A DNA stretch of 64,000 nucleotides from Adiantum capillus-veneris (lineage: Eukaryota; Streptophyta; Polypodiopsida; Polypodiales; Pteridaceae), in NCBI GenBank assembly GCA_014529385.2, contig CM043959.1, positions 6,106,466-6,170,465 of the forward strand, in the 5' to 3' direction. The position numbers and the translations under genes are program-made. The notes under the pieces were generated by a model, which was not told where the DNA came from, made no database searches, and saw only the letters and a list, made by a program, of their open reading frames with translations. Positions 1 to 12,022 of this stretch are shown here, in pieces (position 1 is the stretch's first letter; each line of letters begins with the position of its first letter).

Positions 1-1100
1 GAGTCGGAGTGGGTTTCACCTATGGTTATCACTACTAAAAAGAATGGGAAATGGAGGGTGTGTGTCGACTACAAACCATTGAATGCGGATGCTAGAGGAA
101 CCACTACCCTTTGCCATTTCAAGATGAGATCTTAAACCAGGTTGCAGGTCATGAGAGGTATTTGATCATGGATGGGTTTTTAGGGTACTTTCAAATAGGA
201 ATTGCGCTTGAGGACCAGCTCAAGACCACTTTTATCTCTCCTTGGGGATGTTTTACCTATTGTAGAATGCGGTTTAGTTTAGTAAATGTCTATGCTACAT
301 TCCAAGGTTGGATGAACAGGGTATTTGGTCCATATTTGGGGAGGTTGATTAGGGTGTTTATGGATGATATTGGTTGCTAAAGCTCTAGGTCAGAGCACCT
401 ATCAAAGTTGCAGTTGTATTTACAGAGGCTTGATGAAGCAAGTGGCCAATTGAACCCTAAGAAGTGCAAGTTGGCACAACCTCCAGCTTATTTGTTAGGT
501 CATGTGGTTTCCCAAAATGGGATAGAAGCTGATCCAGAGAAAGTGAAGGCTCTAATGTTAATGGAGCCTCCGTCAAGTGCCCAAGATTTGGCCTCCTTCG
601 TGCATAAGCTAAAGTACTTGTCATTATTTTTCTGGATGTTGTCAGAATATGTGTACCCTTTGCAAAAGATGGCCCAGCACCATTGGACTGAAGAAGCACA
701 TGAGGATTTTGACAGGGTAAAAGAGATTTTGTGTCAGTTACCAACAATGTGTCCTCCAAATCACAAGGATAATTTCTATACTGCTATGATGGTTGGTACT
801 ATAGCTATTGGTGTTATGTTGTTGCAAAAGGTAGGAATGAGGTATAAGCCTATCTACCTCGAAAGCAGGGTAATAAGTCCCGGGGAAATGACCTATACCG
901 AAGTGGAAAGATGGGTGATGGATTTGGCTTTTGCTTGCAAGAAGTTCAAAGTGCATCTTATTGTGCATAAGTTCTATGTGTTACGTCTAACAATTTACTA
1001 CCTGAGGTGGTGTTGCATCTAAAGTCAAGGAAGCATATTATGAAGTGGGTGCTGGAGCTACAGGAGTTTGAGTTCAAGTTATAAATTGATCGTACTAGTC
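1..1100 (+). pseudogene. reverse transcriptase and first RNase H (Ty3 pol), broken
   Basis: RT copies element RNA into DNA. Fingers/palm blocks are readable: KKNGKWRVCVDYKPLNA near 40-85, MDGFLGYFQIG near 169-200, and the catalytic block VFMDDIG near 355-377, giving the usual xxDD. A stop at 378 and a frame change separate it from the thumb and connection region (LNPKKCKLAQPPAYLLGHVVSQNGI, in pieces, 450-525). The RNase H that follows (about 780-970) keeps the ESR and MTYTEVER blocks of the Ty3 fold, but its first catalytic Asp is not evident. It ends in a stop at about 1020 and another frame change. A non-functional relic; identity is clear, lineage rests on the next domain. Confidence 0.85.
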
Positions 1101-1194
1101 GGTCCCACTTAGCAGATTTTTTGGTCAATAAGGGGGTTGATTTTACGCTTTATCCAAGGGTGGTACAAGATGAAGCTAAGAAGGAGCTGGATTT

Positions 1195-1600
1195 GGAAGG
1201 TTCTTTTACTATGTGGTTTGATGGAGCCCATCAAAGAGTGGTGGAAAAGGCAGGAGGTGGTGTGGTGATAAAGGACCCAACAACAAAGTAATCTTTTCAA
1301 AGGCATACGATCTTGAAGATGTCCACACCAACAATGAGGCAGAGTACCTTACTCTTTATTTGGGTCTGAAGCAGTGCATGGAGTTTGACATATCCAGGCT
1401 GGTAGTCAAAGGTGATGCTTTGCTTATTATCAAGCATCTTTTAGGCCAATGGCATCTAAAGAGGGATTCCCTTAAACATTAGTTTTTTTCCATTAAGAAG
1501 TTGTTGAAGTTTTTTGAAGAGGTCCAGTGAAAGCATGTCATAAGAGAAAAAAATCAACAAGCGGACCATTTAGCTAGCAGCAAGGTACATGTACATGTTG
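1195..1600 (+). pseudogene. second (archaeal-type) RNase H of Tat-like element, broken
   Basis: A second RNase H lies between the first RNase H and integrase. Catalytic blocks are visible in translation across frames: WFDGAH near 1213-1232 (first Asp), NNEAEY near 1331-1348 (Glu), VKGDALLI near 1405-1430 (Asp) and QADHLASS near 1559-1580 (last Asp). This D-E-D-D spacing with AGGGVVIKDP after the first Asp is typical of the additional archaeal-like RNase H of Tat elements. A frameshift near 1290 and a stop near 1482 break it. An ordinary host RNase H is unlikely because RT and integrase flank it in order. Confidence 0.7.
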
Positions 1601-1689
1601 CAAGTTTGTATGTGACACCAACCACTTATACATGTAGGTAAACTTTAAAGGAGGTGGACAATTTCTTGAGCACAAGCTAGTGTCTGAAG

Positions 1690-2939
1690 GTTCCTCTCCC
1701 AGCTACAAAAAAGAACGGTGGTTCAAAAGGCTCGCATGTTTACTTTGGTGGGCAAAGACCTAACGACTTATGGTAGAGACAGAGTTCTAAGGAGGGTACT
1801 TTACAAGGAAGAAATAGGCATGGTGTTGGAGAAATGCCATGAAGAAAGTGGACATCAAGGTTAGGATCACATGCTATTTTGGGTGTTAAGAGCAAGTTTT
1901 TGGTGGCCTTCGATAGTATGAGATATACATTATTGGTGTAAAACCTGCCACAAATTTCAAGCCATGGGGGAAAGGAGGCTAATACCAAAGTCGCAAGGAG
2001 CTATTGTAGCCCAGAGTGCTTTTGAGGAGTGGGGATTGGATGCCATCGATCCACTTCCTAAGTCGGCAAGCAGAAAGTAATATCTTGTGGTGGCCATTGA
2101 CTACCTCACCAGGTGGGTTGAGGCCAAGGTAGTTAAGGAGGTAAATGCACATGTTGTGACTGAGTTTGTCTTTGATCACATTTGTTTCCGTTTTGGAGTA
2201 CCATGGGTGCTCGTTTCTAATAGATCCAAGGGTTTAGAAGCAGACTAATGTGTGCATTAGTCGAGAAGCTAGGCATTCAACATTGAGTTTCTTTGCGCTA
2301 TCATCCCCAATGCAATAGTTTAGTGGAGAGTGCCAATGGGCAAATGATCAAAATGTTGACAAATTATGTGTATAAGTTGGAGGCAAAGTGGGAAATAAAT
2401 CTAGAAAAGTGCTTGTGGGCATACAGGACATCCTACAAGGTGGCTACAAACTTCACTCCATTTGAGTTAGTTTATGGGGTAAGGAGGTAGTGCTACTAGT
2501 GCATGCACAGTTAGGTGTTTTGAAGGGTATGTGGTGCATCAATGCCACCCTCCAAGAGGTTTTACAAGATAGATTTTTTAGTCTTGAAGCTTTATGGATG
2601 GATAGAGAGGCAACAGTAGACTATTATGGGAAGAAGCGAGAGAAACAGGTTGCAAAGGTCAATCAAAGTCTAACTGATAAGAAGATACCAGAAGGAGATT
2701 TGGTGATGAAATATGAGAGTTGCTTCAATTTCACTTTTCAAAGGAAATTTAAGAAGAAATGGACAGGTCCATATAAGGTGCAAAGGGATTTTCCTAATGG
2801 GACCTACCAACTAGTAAGGAAAAACGAAAAGCTTCTTAGGCACAGGGTGAATCGGCTGCGGCTTAAGTTGTACTTTGACAGGGGCTTAGTGCTTGATAAG
2901 TATCAAATTGTAGCCAAGGGGGGTGGGAAACCCCCTTGA
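1690..2939 (+). pseudogene. Ty3 integrase plus C-terminal tail, broken
   Basis: Integrase would insert the element cDNA. The zinc-binding region survives in pieces (KCHEESGHQ at about 1834-1862, HWCKTCHK at about 1936-1960). First catalytic Asp: VVAIDYLTRWVEAK near 2088-2130. The second block reads LVSNRS near 2208-2225, so the expected Asp is Asn, and the catalytic Glu is in HPQCNSLVESANGQ near 2300-2342. Two longer open pieces cover the end of the core (2293-2490) and the C-terminal domain (2490-2939), which has the GPYKV and GTYQL blocks usual near the end of Ty3 integrase. Stops and the D-to-N change make it inactive. Confidence 0.8.
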
Positions 2940-5100
2940 GGAAGATAAAGTGTGGAGAGGTTGAAGCTTTTGCACATATGGTTGTGGTTTGCAAGTACGT
3001 TTGGTTTCCAGTTTGGTGTGGCGTTTCTTGCGTTTTGTACATATGCTTTTGGTATGAACATGAATGTTCAACAAGGGGGTTGGACAATGATGGTGCAGCC
3101 AAAGCTGGTTGGTGCTAGGAATGGGCACACACATGGGTATGTATGCTAGCAATTGCAGGCAGGGGTGAAAAGGCAGAGTGGAGTCGCAGGCAAGGTTAGT
3201 GGCAATGGGAATGTATGTTTGAGGTGGTCCCTAGGCCAACGGGCCCGACACGGGGCTAAACAAGTTAAGAGGTCCAGGTTTTCCAAGTTTTGTGATTATG
3301 CTCTAGAATATAGTGTTTGAAGTGCTCTAGAAGCTCGTCTAGATGGCTCCTCAAACAGATCTATAGGGTGAAAGATTGGGCAATTCAAAGATACAATGTT
3401 TTATAGATCCCCTACGGACAAGGCAAGTGGGGGACATGTGGCCAAAACTAGTATGAGTGGATAGACGTGAGGAGCTCAAGATGTGGAGCATACCAATCTT
3501 TTCGGATCCTCAATCGGAGCCCGATCGAGCAAGTTACTGTCAAGTTCAAAGTTTGTCAAGGGCCAGTTGTGGGGCAACTCAATCGCCTTGGTAGATGTGC
3601 CATCTAGTTGTTTCTGGGCCTTGACCAGGTTCTAGAAGATAGAGCTCAACATGTGAAGTTGACAGGAAGAGACGCTTTGTCTATTGGATTTGGATCAGCG
3701 AGTTATGTCATAAAAACTAATATCTAACCAACCCAAATTATTTTCTCATATTAAACTGATCATTTAATGTGGGAGAATAAATGAGAACAAGGGTAAGAAT
3801 ATAGGTATGTCCTTTCAGGTCTATCTCAACACAGGACCAATGGTAAAAGGGGCCCAAATGAGGGATGATATGTCAAAGAGCAAGTTAACTAATGGAGCTT
3901 AAAGACCTTCGAGTTTAGCTTCATTAAAGAGCTCCAAAGGTTAGTGTAAAAGTCCTTTGACCTTAGGAAGCTAGGGCTGAGCTTGAGTTGGAAACCCGGC
4001 CCAAGCTTAAGTGATTGAGGTATTTGTCGTGCTTGATGACAAAGGTGCTTGAGCTGCTTGATGACTAAGATGCTTGAGGTGCTTGATGACTGAGATTCTT
4101 GAGGTGCTTGTCATGCTTGAGATGCTAGGGTTGTACTTGAAGTGGGAACTCGCCCCAAGCTTAAGGGGCTTAAGGGCCAAGCTTGTGTTGGGAACTGGGC
4201 CGAAGGTTGAGGGGCTTGAGGTGTCAAAAAGTCAACAAGGATCCCTACAAGGAGGGGGCGAGCCCTACAAGTTGGGAGCATGAGAGAGAACACACACACC
4301 CTCACTCAAGGCAAATGTAGACCAAGGAGGCAACAAGGACACATGTCAACCTCCTCCTCATGTTGCCCTCATGGTGTGCCTAAAGCCTATTGGTTGGCCT
4401 CCCAAGGGGTCCAATGATAAATTAGTTAATTTAATTAATTATTTTAGCATTTATCAAGTCCTCTCTCTCAAAGGGGAAAGGGGGACACTTGTCCCAAGAC
4501 TACCCTTGTTGCTTGTAATGCCTCCTGCTTCTGATTGGCTAGGCCTAGAGGGGTCCAATGAGCTTCAAGTAGCCTGGAGGGGTCCAATTAGCTTTAAGCA
4601 TGAGCTACAAGGGGAGGTTGACCAAGGAAGCTAGGGGCATGACTGGGGGGTATACTCTCCCACACACACTCACACACACTCTCATTGTGTGAAGTGCAAA
4701 GTACAAGAGCTCCATCTCCTTCTCCAAGCAAGTAGAGAGGTTGAGAGCCTACACCAACACTCTTGCTTATGGGATGCAAATCTAACCAAGAGCCATGCTT
4801 CAATGCTTAAGCTTGCCATCTTCTCCATCTTCATTACTATGCTATTATGTTTGCTAGCAAGAAGAGTTATGATAAGTGAGGAGCTAATTCTTTCTCCTAT
4901 GGAATTTTTCTTCTTCCAGTTCCCTACCCTCATTCCCCGCTAGCTCTCTCCACCTTCGAAGGTTTTTGAGGCCTTGGGACTGAGGCTTGGGATAGTTAAT
5001 GCTTTCCACACAGTTTATGTTATGCTCGTGATGCATGAAGCTTTCCATATTCATTGCATCACCTAGGTCATAAGGAACACAAAGATTGTATTGTACCAAG
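2940..5100. other. non-coding flank 3' of the Tat-like relic
   Basis: No supported gene. The first part continues the 3' non-coding end of the upstream element. GGGGTCCAATGA-type phrases recur at about 4396-4410, 4549-4562 and 4575-4590, suggesting old internal duplication. The CACACA-rich stretch at 4660-4685 is simple sequence. I looked for a matching LTR pair and did not find one. Confidence 0.5.
4010..4135 (+). repeat. degenerate short tandem repeat (GCTTGATGAC type)
   Basis: Roughly 20-25 bp units built on GCTTGATGAC and GATGCTTGAGGT recur at least five times with substitutions. It is probably a decayed minisatellite in the 3' region of the adjacent retroelement. A looser motif, CCCAAGCTTAAG, recurs at about 4000, 4153 and 4170. 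Confidence 0.6.
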
Positions 5101-5187
5101 TCTCTCTTGATGGGAGAAACTATAATACAATATATAGGAACGTAAGGTCTATGTTGATCACAAGAAGGGAGAGAGGGGAACTCCCTC

Positions 5188-5298
5188 TCACGCGGCTATG
5201 GCGGCCCTACGCAGGGGACGCTAACAGTGCTGCGTGCACGCGCGTCTGGGTGGCCCTGCACAGGCGGCACTAACAATGCTACAAACACGCGCGTCTAG
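5188..5298 (+). repeat. imperfect tandem repeat of about 49 bp, GC-rich
   Basis: Two and a fraction units, each starting near CACGCG and running through GGCCCT, GGCGCTAACA-like and TGCTGC/TGCTAC blocks. Starts are near 5189, 5238 and 5287. GC content is well above the flanking DNA. Function unknown. Confidence 0.55.
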
Positions 5299-5299
5299 G

Positions 5300-7080
5300 T
5301 GATAGTGGTGGATTTTGGTGGAGATGACGAGCGTGATTTAGGTGATGATGTGGCCTAATTGGTGGGGCCCTTTCCCGTGCCCATGGTGTAAACCCCCCCC
5401 CCCCAAGTAGAGTGGTGCTCATGTGTTGAAAGAGAGAGAGGGACACTTCCTCTTCAAAATTTTCCAAGTGCCTTGGTGGGGCCAATCAAATGTGGACTTC
5501 TAAAATCAAGAGACCCTCCATAAGAGGGAACCAAAAAAAAAACGTTTTGTGAGGCTTTTGAAGGGATTTTTTTTTCTCTATGGGAGAAGAGAGGCAAGAG
5601 GAAAAGAAGCTTTTTAATAGTTGGGAGCTCAGTGGAGTTGAGCAATGAGAGAGAAGGCCATGGTATCGGCCGCACAAGCTTTGAAAACATCTTTTGAGCA
5701 AGAAAAGCCATCATTCTCTCATATGGTGTCATTCTCCCCCCTTCTTTTTTTGACTGCTCTTGTGCAATCCACGGTGTCAGGCTCGTGTGTGGGCATACGC
5801 TGAACCGGCGGTGATTTGTGTTGCAAAAAGGATGAGAGAGAATTATTGTGTGTGTAAAGTGTTGTGGAATCAGTATTGCGGGATGAATGGGCTTGAGTGC
5901 ACTGCTACATAGGGTGTGTGAGTTTGTGGAGTGTGCAGGGAATACCTAGCTAGTGTGAGTTGTGTTTTTTGAAGGTGAATTCGAGAAGGAAAGGGGTGTT
6001 GTGAATACCCTGAGCTATATAGGGGAATTTTTTTGTGTGTTGGGCATGTTTCCCATTCCCCCTCTCCAACGTTATCAAATTTGATGAGGATGCACATCCT
6101 CTACATGTACCCTGTCAATTGTGCCCTCCTAAACATGTCTACACCTCTTAGTTGATAGAAATACCATTAAGTTGTTGGGGACCCAAATTCTTTCTTCATC
6201 TTAGCATTTTTGACTCCCTCCACTTTGTAAGAACTTAGTCAAAAGTTTGAAACCTGCTACAACTAGAGCTTCAAAATTTTTTTGCTTGTTGATTTTCCAC
6301 CCCTTTGTAGTTTTTTGTATTCCAACTGAGCATTAGTGCTAGGGTTATGACTCCAAGTGTCCCATGGCAGGTTAACAAACTCCCACAAGCCTATTAACTT
6401 AAGCCATACCTGATTTTCTTCTCGAGAAAGGTCAAGATCATGCTAGGATTTAGCTATCTCAATTGCCTTTTTTAATTGGATTTCTGCCAATATCTACACT
6501 TTCAACTATCACCCATCAACTATCACCCACTTCAAAACGGCTAATTTGTACCATTGCACTTACTACTAGTAGTACTGATGATGTTCATCTTTGTGGTCAA
6601 TGCATATCCCCCCTAGCACTTGTGGTTCAAGCTAAGCGACTTGAGAGTGCAAAGCATTTTAAGCTTGATTACGAACATACTGATTTATTCCCTCCTTCTT
6701 TGACTCTTTCAAATCCATGCATGGTGCGCCATAATTAGAATGCATGGTCTTGAGGGTTGAGTAAATGCCCTCACTTCTAGATTTTACTTTTTAGAAAGAG
6801 ACTTTATTAACTCCATTTTCATCCCTAAGCCTTTAAAGTTGACACACACTTACTTTGTGTCGTGCGTGTGCACATTACCCACAATTTATTTTTGTGTTCC
6901 CTTTTTAATTCAAATTCATCTAATTCTTTTAAGCCCCTTTTTAACAATACCTCTCTAAATTTTGAATTTTTGAAAATCATCTCTCTAAAAATTGCAATTA
7001 GTGCTCCCTTGACACAGGTTTATGTGACCATTGAGTTTTTAATAAAAACTCCTAGTCCAACTCTGTATCCTCTGTTGATG
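5300..7080. other. no gene recognised
   Basis: AT-rich sequence with a poly-C run of about 14-16 bases near 5390-5404. Short open frames exist, the longest about 90 codons at 6463-6738, but none shows a domain, a start context or codon regularity that I recognise. Part may be the 3' flank of the minus-strand Ty3 relic to its right. Confidence 0.5.
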
Positions 7081-9030
7081 TCAACTCGTCCTCTGAACAC
7101 ACTCTATAAAATATGAATGGAATACATCTTTTTCATAAACAAGTATGAATGGTGTCATCCCTACGGTTATCTTATAGGTTGTTTTGAATGATGACAATGC
7201 TGAATCCAACTTTGTGTCCCAGCCAGTCCTATTCTCTAAAAGTATCTTCTTCAATATCCTAATTAGAAATTTATCAGAGGTTTCTACTTGTCCATTAAGC
7301 CTGAGGATGGTAAGTGGTTGACTTTTTGTGAAAAAACGTATGAGTCTGAGTCAATTCCTTAATCACGTGATTCAAGAAATGAGCTCCTTGATCACTCACA
7401 AGCTCTACTGGACATCCAAATTTGGTCATCATATTTTTATACAAAAAATTGGCTATCAAATTTGTTGCATTATCCTTTAAATCAACAACTTCCACCCACT
7501 AGTACAATACTCAATAGCAACAAGAATATACTTGTTTTTAGTATTCTTTGCCTTTGGTTTGATTGGACCTACAAAGTCTAGACCCCATTTTTGAAAAAAT
7601 TCTAACGGAAATATTGGCTTTAAAAGAATCCTAACAAAATTGGAAGGCTTACCTTCTCTCTAATACATCAAAAATTTCTTAGCATAAGTGTGAGCACCCT
7701 TCAGTACAATGGTCCACCAAAGCCCTACTTGGAAGAACTTTTTTCTTGTGATCTTTCATGAGAAGTGTCAAAGTGCTCATACTATCACAAAGAATGACTT
7801 GCTTTTCAATTGAAAATTCCTTCTCTAATCTATGGTAAATGACTTTTGCATCGGATCACTTAAAAATGTCAACATTTTATCATACCATGAATCATAGATC
7901 AGCCCTTCAACTGCAAAAAGATTAACATCAAGAAATTGATCATGAATTCTCATTGGAGGCTCTCCTAACTCCAATATACTAAAAAATTCAGCTATTGCAT
8001 GCTCCTTCCAAGGTGTGTGGACAATAACAAAGTCAAATTCTTGCAACAATAGAATCCACCTTGCTAGTCTTCCATGTAAATGAGTTCTTTGAATCAGATA
8101 CAATAGTGCCTAATGCTCAACATGGAAAATTATCTTATTTTCCAACAAAAAGTGCATGGACTTGTTTAGGGTATATATCATTCTAAGGCTTCTTTCTCAG
8201 TGACACCATAGTTTCCTTCTGCTGAGTTCATTAACCTACTTGCATAATAGATTGGTCTAAACCACCCCTTAATTGTTTGTTGCATCATAATTTCTCCTAT
8301 TACAATATCAAAGCATCCACAAACATGAGAATAGGTGCAACCACCAATATTTTCTTCAAAATCTAAAATTATCTCTCTTGTGATAGACCCTGAACGAATG
8401 GAACATCTTTTTATTAAGTGACTTAATGATGCACCAACATCAGATAGATACCTTAGATGTCTGCGATGCCACTTCACTTGGCCCATGAATCTAGTCAATT
8501 GCTTCAAATTCTCAAGAACTAGGACTTTCTCAACGGCTTCAACCTTCTTTGGATCAATGGATAACCCCTCCTTTGAAATTATAAACCCTAAAAGAGTTCA
8601 CCTTTTTACAAAAATGGCTACTTTGTAAGGATTTAGAGACATTTTGACATTCTTGCATCTCTCTTAAAAAAATTTGAGACATTCTAAATGTTCTCTATCT
8701 TCTTGCTAAAGAAACTGAAAATCATCAAGGAACACTCTTTTTCAAGCCAAAGCTTATGACTATATACACAAATGCCCCCCACCTTGTTATGAAATTAGTT
8801 TTATGCTCAGCTTCAATTGTCATCTTTATTTGGTTATGACATGAGAACCCATCCATGAAATTATACATTTCATGTCCAACAAAAGAATCCAAAAATGTAT
8901 CAGTAAATGGTAACGAAAAGGAATATGATATAGTAGTTGCATTTTGCTTCCTATAAATCCACACAAACTTTCAATTTACCATGTTTCTTAGGATTTATCA
9001 CAATGGGTGATAACCATGGCCTCTTGTAGA
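7080..9030 (-). pseudogene. Ty3/gypsy pol relic: RT, RNase H, integrase
   Basis: Minus-strand pol read from 9030 down to 7080. RT starts with the LSPIVINPKKHGK-like block at about 9010-8980 and MDGFSCHNQIKM near 8850. It then jumps from SFGLKK directly to VFLDDF (about 8750-8725), so roughly 40 codons between these conserved blocks are deleted, although the catalytic DD pair remains. The thumb and RNase H follow (8507-7825; PIYYASRLMNSAEGNYGVTEKE). Integrase core survives at 7495-7295 (VELVSDQGAHFLN, second catalytic Asp) and a C-terminal piece to about 7080 (TYKITVGMTPFILVYE). Frameshifts and stops throughout. No LTRs found. Confidence 0.75.
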
Positions 9031-9059
9031 GACTTTCAAAAGAAGACTCTCTCCAGTGA

Positions 9060-10134
9060 GAGAGGAGGAAGAATCCTATGAAAGAAAAAGAAGTGAATCT
9101 CCAAGTTTTTTGGAAGATGTGGCTCTGTGAAGGCGACGGTGGTCTCGATGATCCCCAACTCCTCCCAAGAGGAAAAGATCGTCATATAGTCCTCGTCATC
9201 ATTCTGAGAAGGAAGAGAGGAATCAAAAGAAGAAAAAGGCCAGAAAGAGGTCATCCCCTTCCATCTTCATCATCTTCCTCCTCTTCCGATGAAAGTAGAG
9301 TTTTTTCTCCTAGAGAGTACAAGAGGAGAGGACATCGTAAATCCTATGTTGCTTAGAAAAGGTCCTACAAGCTTAAGAAGTTCAAGAAGGGAGAAAAGAG
9401 CATCTGTTTTCTCACCTATGATGGCACCTTTGGTGCTACGAACAAAGTTTTGGCCTTCATCCAACAATATGGTGCGGCCTTTGGAGAGGAGGCTTCATGG
9501 AGTCTTCTAAGCTATGCCATGTAGCTATGCATTTCCAAAAGTCTACCAGTCTCAATGGTGGACTAGTTTACGAGGTAATGGCAAAGCTCCAAAGACACGG
9601 AAAACTCTATGAGTTTCCATAATGAAGTAGTTTCTTGCAAGGGATGCCAAAGACAAAGTACTTATTGAATGGCAACGTTTGAAGCTATCTCCTAATGAGT
9701 CTATCCACAAGTATGTGGACAAGTTTTGGGATTTACATCTCAAAGCTACAGTCTACCAAAAGATAGACTTTGCCAAACAAAAGAAACAATTTTGTGCAGG
9801 ACTACCTGAAGATATGGCCGAGTATGTCGACTCTCAAAGGCCTAGGACTATCACTGAAGTGATTCACCATACTATGATTGCTTCACAAATCAATTTTCAA
9901 CAAGGGGCTAAAAGGAATTTTAAGCCCATGGAAACTAGAGACCAAAATGAACCTAGAGGGAAGAACAATGCTCAAAATTCTTCCCAAGGCAATTCTAGCA
10001 ACAACAACAACAACAAGACCAAGGAGAAAGGAGTTTACAAAGGTAAAAATAAACTCTCTCATGAAGATTTAGAAGCTTTTCGCAAAGATCATAAATGTAA
10101 TGTTGTCAAGAATATTAAAGCTCATGAGTCATAA
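9060..10134 (+). pseudogene. Ty3/gypsy gag relic
   Basis: Capsid-type protein (retrotransposon gag family) on the plus strand, facing away from the minus-strand pol relic next to it. The N-terminal part is very basic and Ser-rich (RKRPERGHPLPSSSSSSSSD, 9220-9290; an SR/KKKK-rich alternative frame overlaps), followed by ATNKVLAFIQQYGAAFGEE near 9435-9490. The capsid C-terminal part is the longest clean stretch (9679-10134: LSPNESIHKYVDKFWDLH and FCAGLPEDMAEYV). It ends at HKCNVVKNIKAHES, where a CCHC zinc knuckle is expected but only a damaged remnant is present. Stops and frame changes near 9356 and 9510-9660 show decay. Confidence 0.75.
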
Positions 10135-11961
10135 TATAAGAGATAGATGGACAAAATTTGAAGATGCTTGACTTGTGAAATCATACTTTAGTCCATTGTT
10201 TTGAGTCATCTATATTATTTTCAAATCACAATTGCACTTTAATTGAGATGGTGAACATACATGAATTCTAAACAACAAGGGATTATACATGAATACACAA
10301 AAAACATGAGAGACATGGATGTGACCATACTTGCAACACCTTATTCTTTCAAAATTTTGTGACCACTACCTGAAAGCCATCCCATAGTATTGTTGATCTA
10401 TAATTCAAACTAGAAAGAGGCTACTAGGAGTTGAGATGAAAATTGTTGGGAGCAAGGGAAAGACGTTGACAAGGAAAGGAAGAGATGGACATGTTGACAT
10501 AACTACAGTACATAATAGTACACAAAGAAGCATAGGAGACGAACTCTTACACCCACTTACACAAAAGGTGACACAGAGAAATTCCATAGCCCAAGACATA
10601 GGTTAAGAGAGAGGAAAGAGAAAATTGAAAGCACCTACACAAGAAAGGCCTAAAATCATAGCCCCAATCTCCATGGCACCCCCTTCTTGTGGAGTTTGTT
10701 ATTAAATTTATTATTTGAGTTTTGGGTGTCAAATTTGGAGGCCCCTCTTTTACATCTAGTCCAATTTAGTACTTGAGTGGAGCACATCACTTATTACATG
10801 TCCCATACGGGTGAGTTCTCACTAGAGCTTCCAATCTACAAATCATCATCAACTCACTATTAGTAAAATCAAATAGACAGCACATAATTACCCATTATGC
10901 TAGCTATGCCAATTGCAGTTAACCACATAGAATAGGAGGGTGCTCAGTCTCGTAACAAAAATATTGTGGATCTATAAACAAAGCTATGCAGTAGACAACA
11001 CATTCCTATGAATGTGGGAGTAAGAAGGAAACATTGATAAAACACCAAATGCATTTTCTTTGAGCCTAGTGTCTCTTCCTCACTTGTATTTTTAACCTCA
11101 ATAAGACTTGCCAACACTAGGCCATACCAATAGTCCGATAAAAGGGGCTAGTTTAACTACAAGAGCTATAAGTATTCTTGATCTCAAAATGGAAGCAATA
11201 TTGTCTGATACTTGAGGAGACTGTTGTACGCTTTTTTGTTCTCTTCTAAATTACTTTGGTAAAAAACTAGACTTGCTTGGTGGGTGTTGGTATAGAACAT
11301 CTATAGAATATAACAGGACATATGCAGATTGATATCAAGCATCTAGCACTGAAGTAAACAAGTACAAAGTTCACCAGGTCCACATAATTGCATAATTGAG
11401 GAGAAGCCCTATTTGGTCTACAAGGAGTGGATGCACTGCGGAACTGACTACAACATAAGGCATGAGAAAGAGTTGACGATCGAGCAGGGAGAGAGAGTGC
11501 AAATTTAACAAGGGAAAATCCATCGAAAAACACCCATAACTCTTTATGAAGCAGACCTTCTACATAGAATATAAAATTAGATATGCTTATCTTTAAGCTT
11601 AATCAATATGCCACATCTATTGTATTTGTCTTAATGCATGTTTTGTGTCAGGCAGTAAGGATATACATTCACAACGTTGGAAGTTTAATTGCACAGCACG
11701 ACTCTAGGTCGACAACACTACAAGGTTCGTTATTTGTATCCAACACCCCATGACTATGCATTTGCTTTGTGCAACACATGAACGCTACGGGGCAGGGCAT
11801 GAATTTCGTTTCTTATAATTTTCGTAGAGACCACAGTGCCAGTTCTCCACCATACTTTTGTATGGCACCTCTGCCGGACGTGCACGGCATACTTTGCAGT
11901 TTTAGTTTGTGATGTTTCATGCAATACGAGATGTTTAACTATTCACATTGCTTTTTTGTAG
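10135..11961. other. no gene recognised
   Basis: AT-rich sequence without convincing coding potential, repeats or LTR ends on either strand. The small open frames (for example 11267-11533 on the minus strand) have no recognisable motif. Confidence 0.5.
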
Positions 11962-12022
11962 CTTGACTCAAACATTGTCCTTCGGCTTGCACAATTGGAT
12001 GACATTCGTACACGATTATCAG
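11962..12022 (+). other. candidate 61-nt internal exon
   Basis: A 61-nt segment is bounded by a pyrimidine-rich acceptor (TTTTTTGTAG) and a consensus donor (CAG followed by GTAGGT). One frame is open and reads LDSNIVLRLAQLDDIRTRLS. I do not recognise the protein, and no neighbouring exon was identified with confidence. This could be a chance arrangement. Confidence 0.25.

Larger units (their letters stand above)
1..2939 (+). mobile_element. Tat-like Ty3/gypsy pol relic with two RNase H domains
   Basis: Decayed pol of a Ty3/gypsy element entering from the left edge of the window. The order is reverse transcriptase, Ty3-type RNase H, a second RNase H, integrase and a C-terminal tail. Two RNase H domains in tandem are known from the plant Tat lineage (Tat/Ogre-like elements), so I place it there. 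The reading frame is broken by many stops and frameshifts. No LTR pair, primer-binding site or polypurine tract could be identified: the 5' part lies outside the window and no repeated terminal sequence was found in the 3' flank. Confidence 0.8.
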
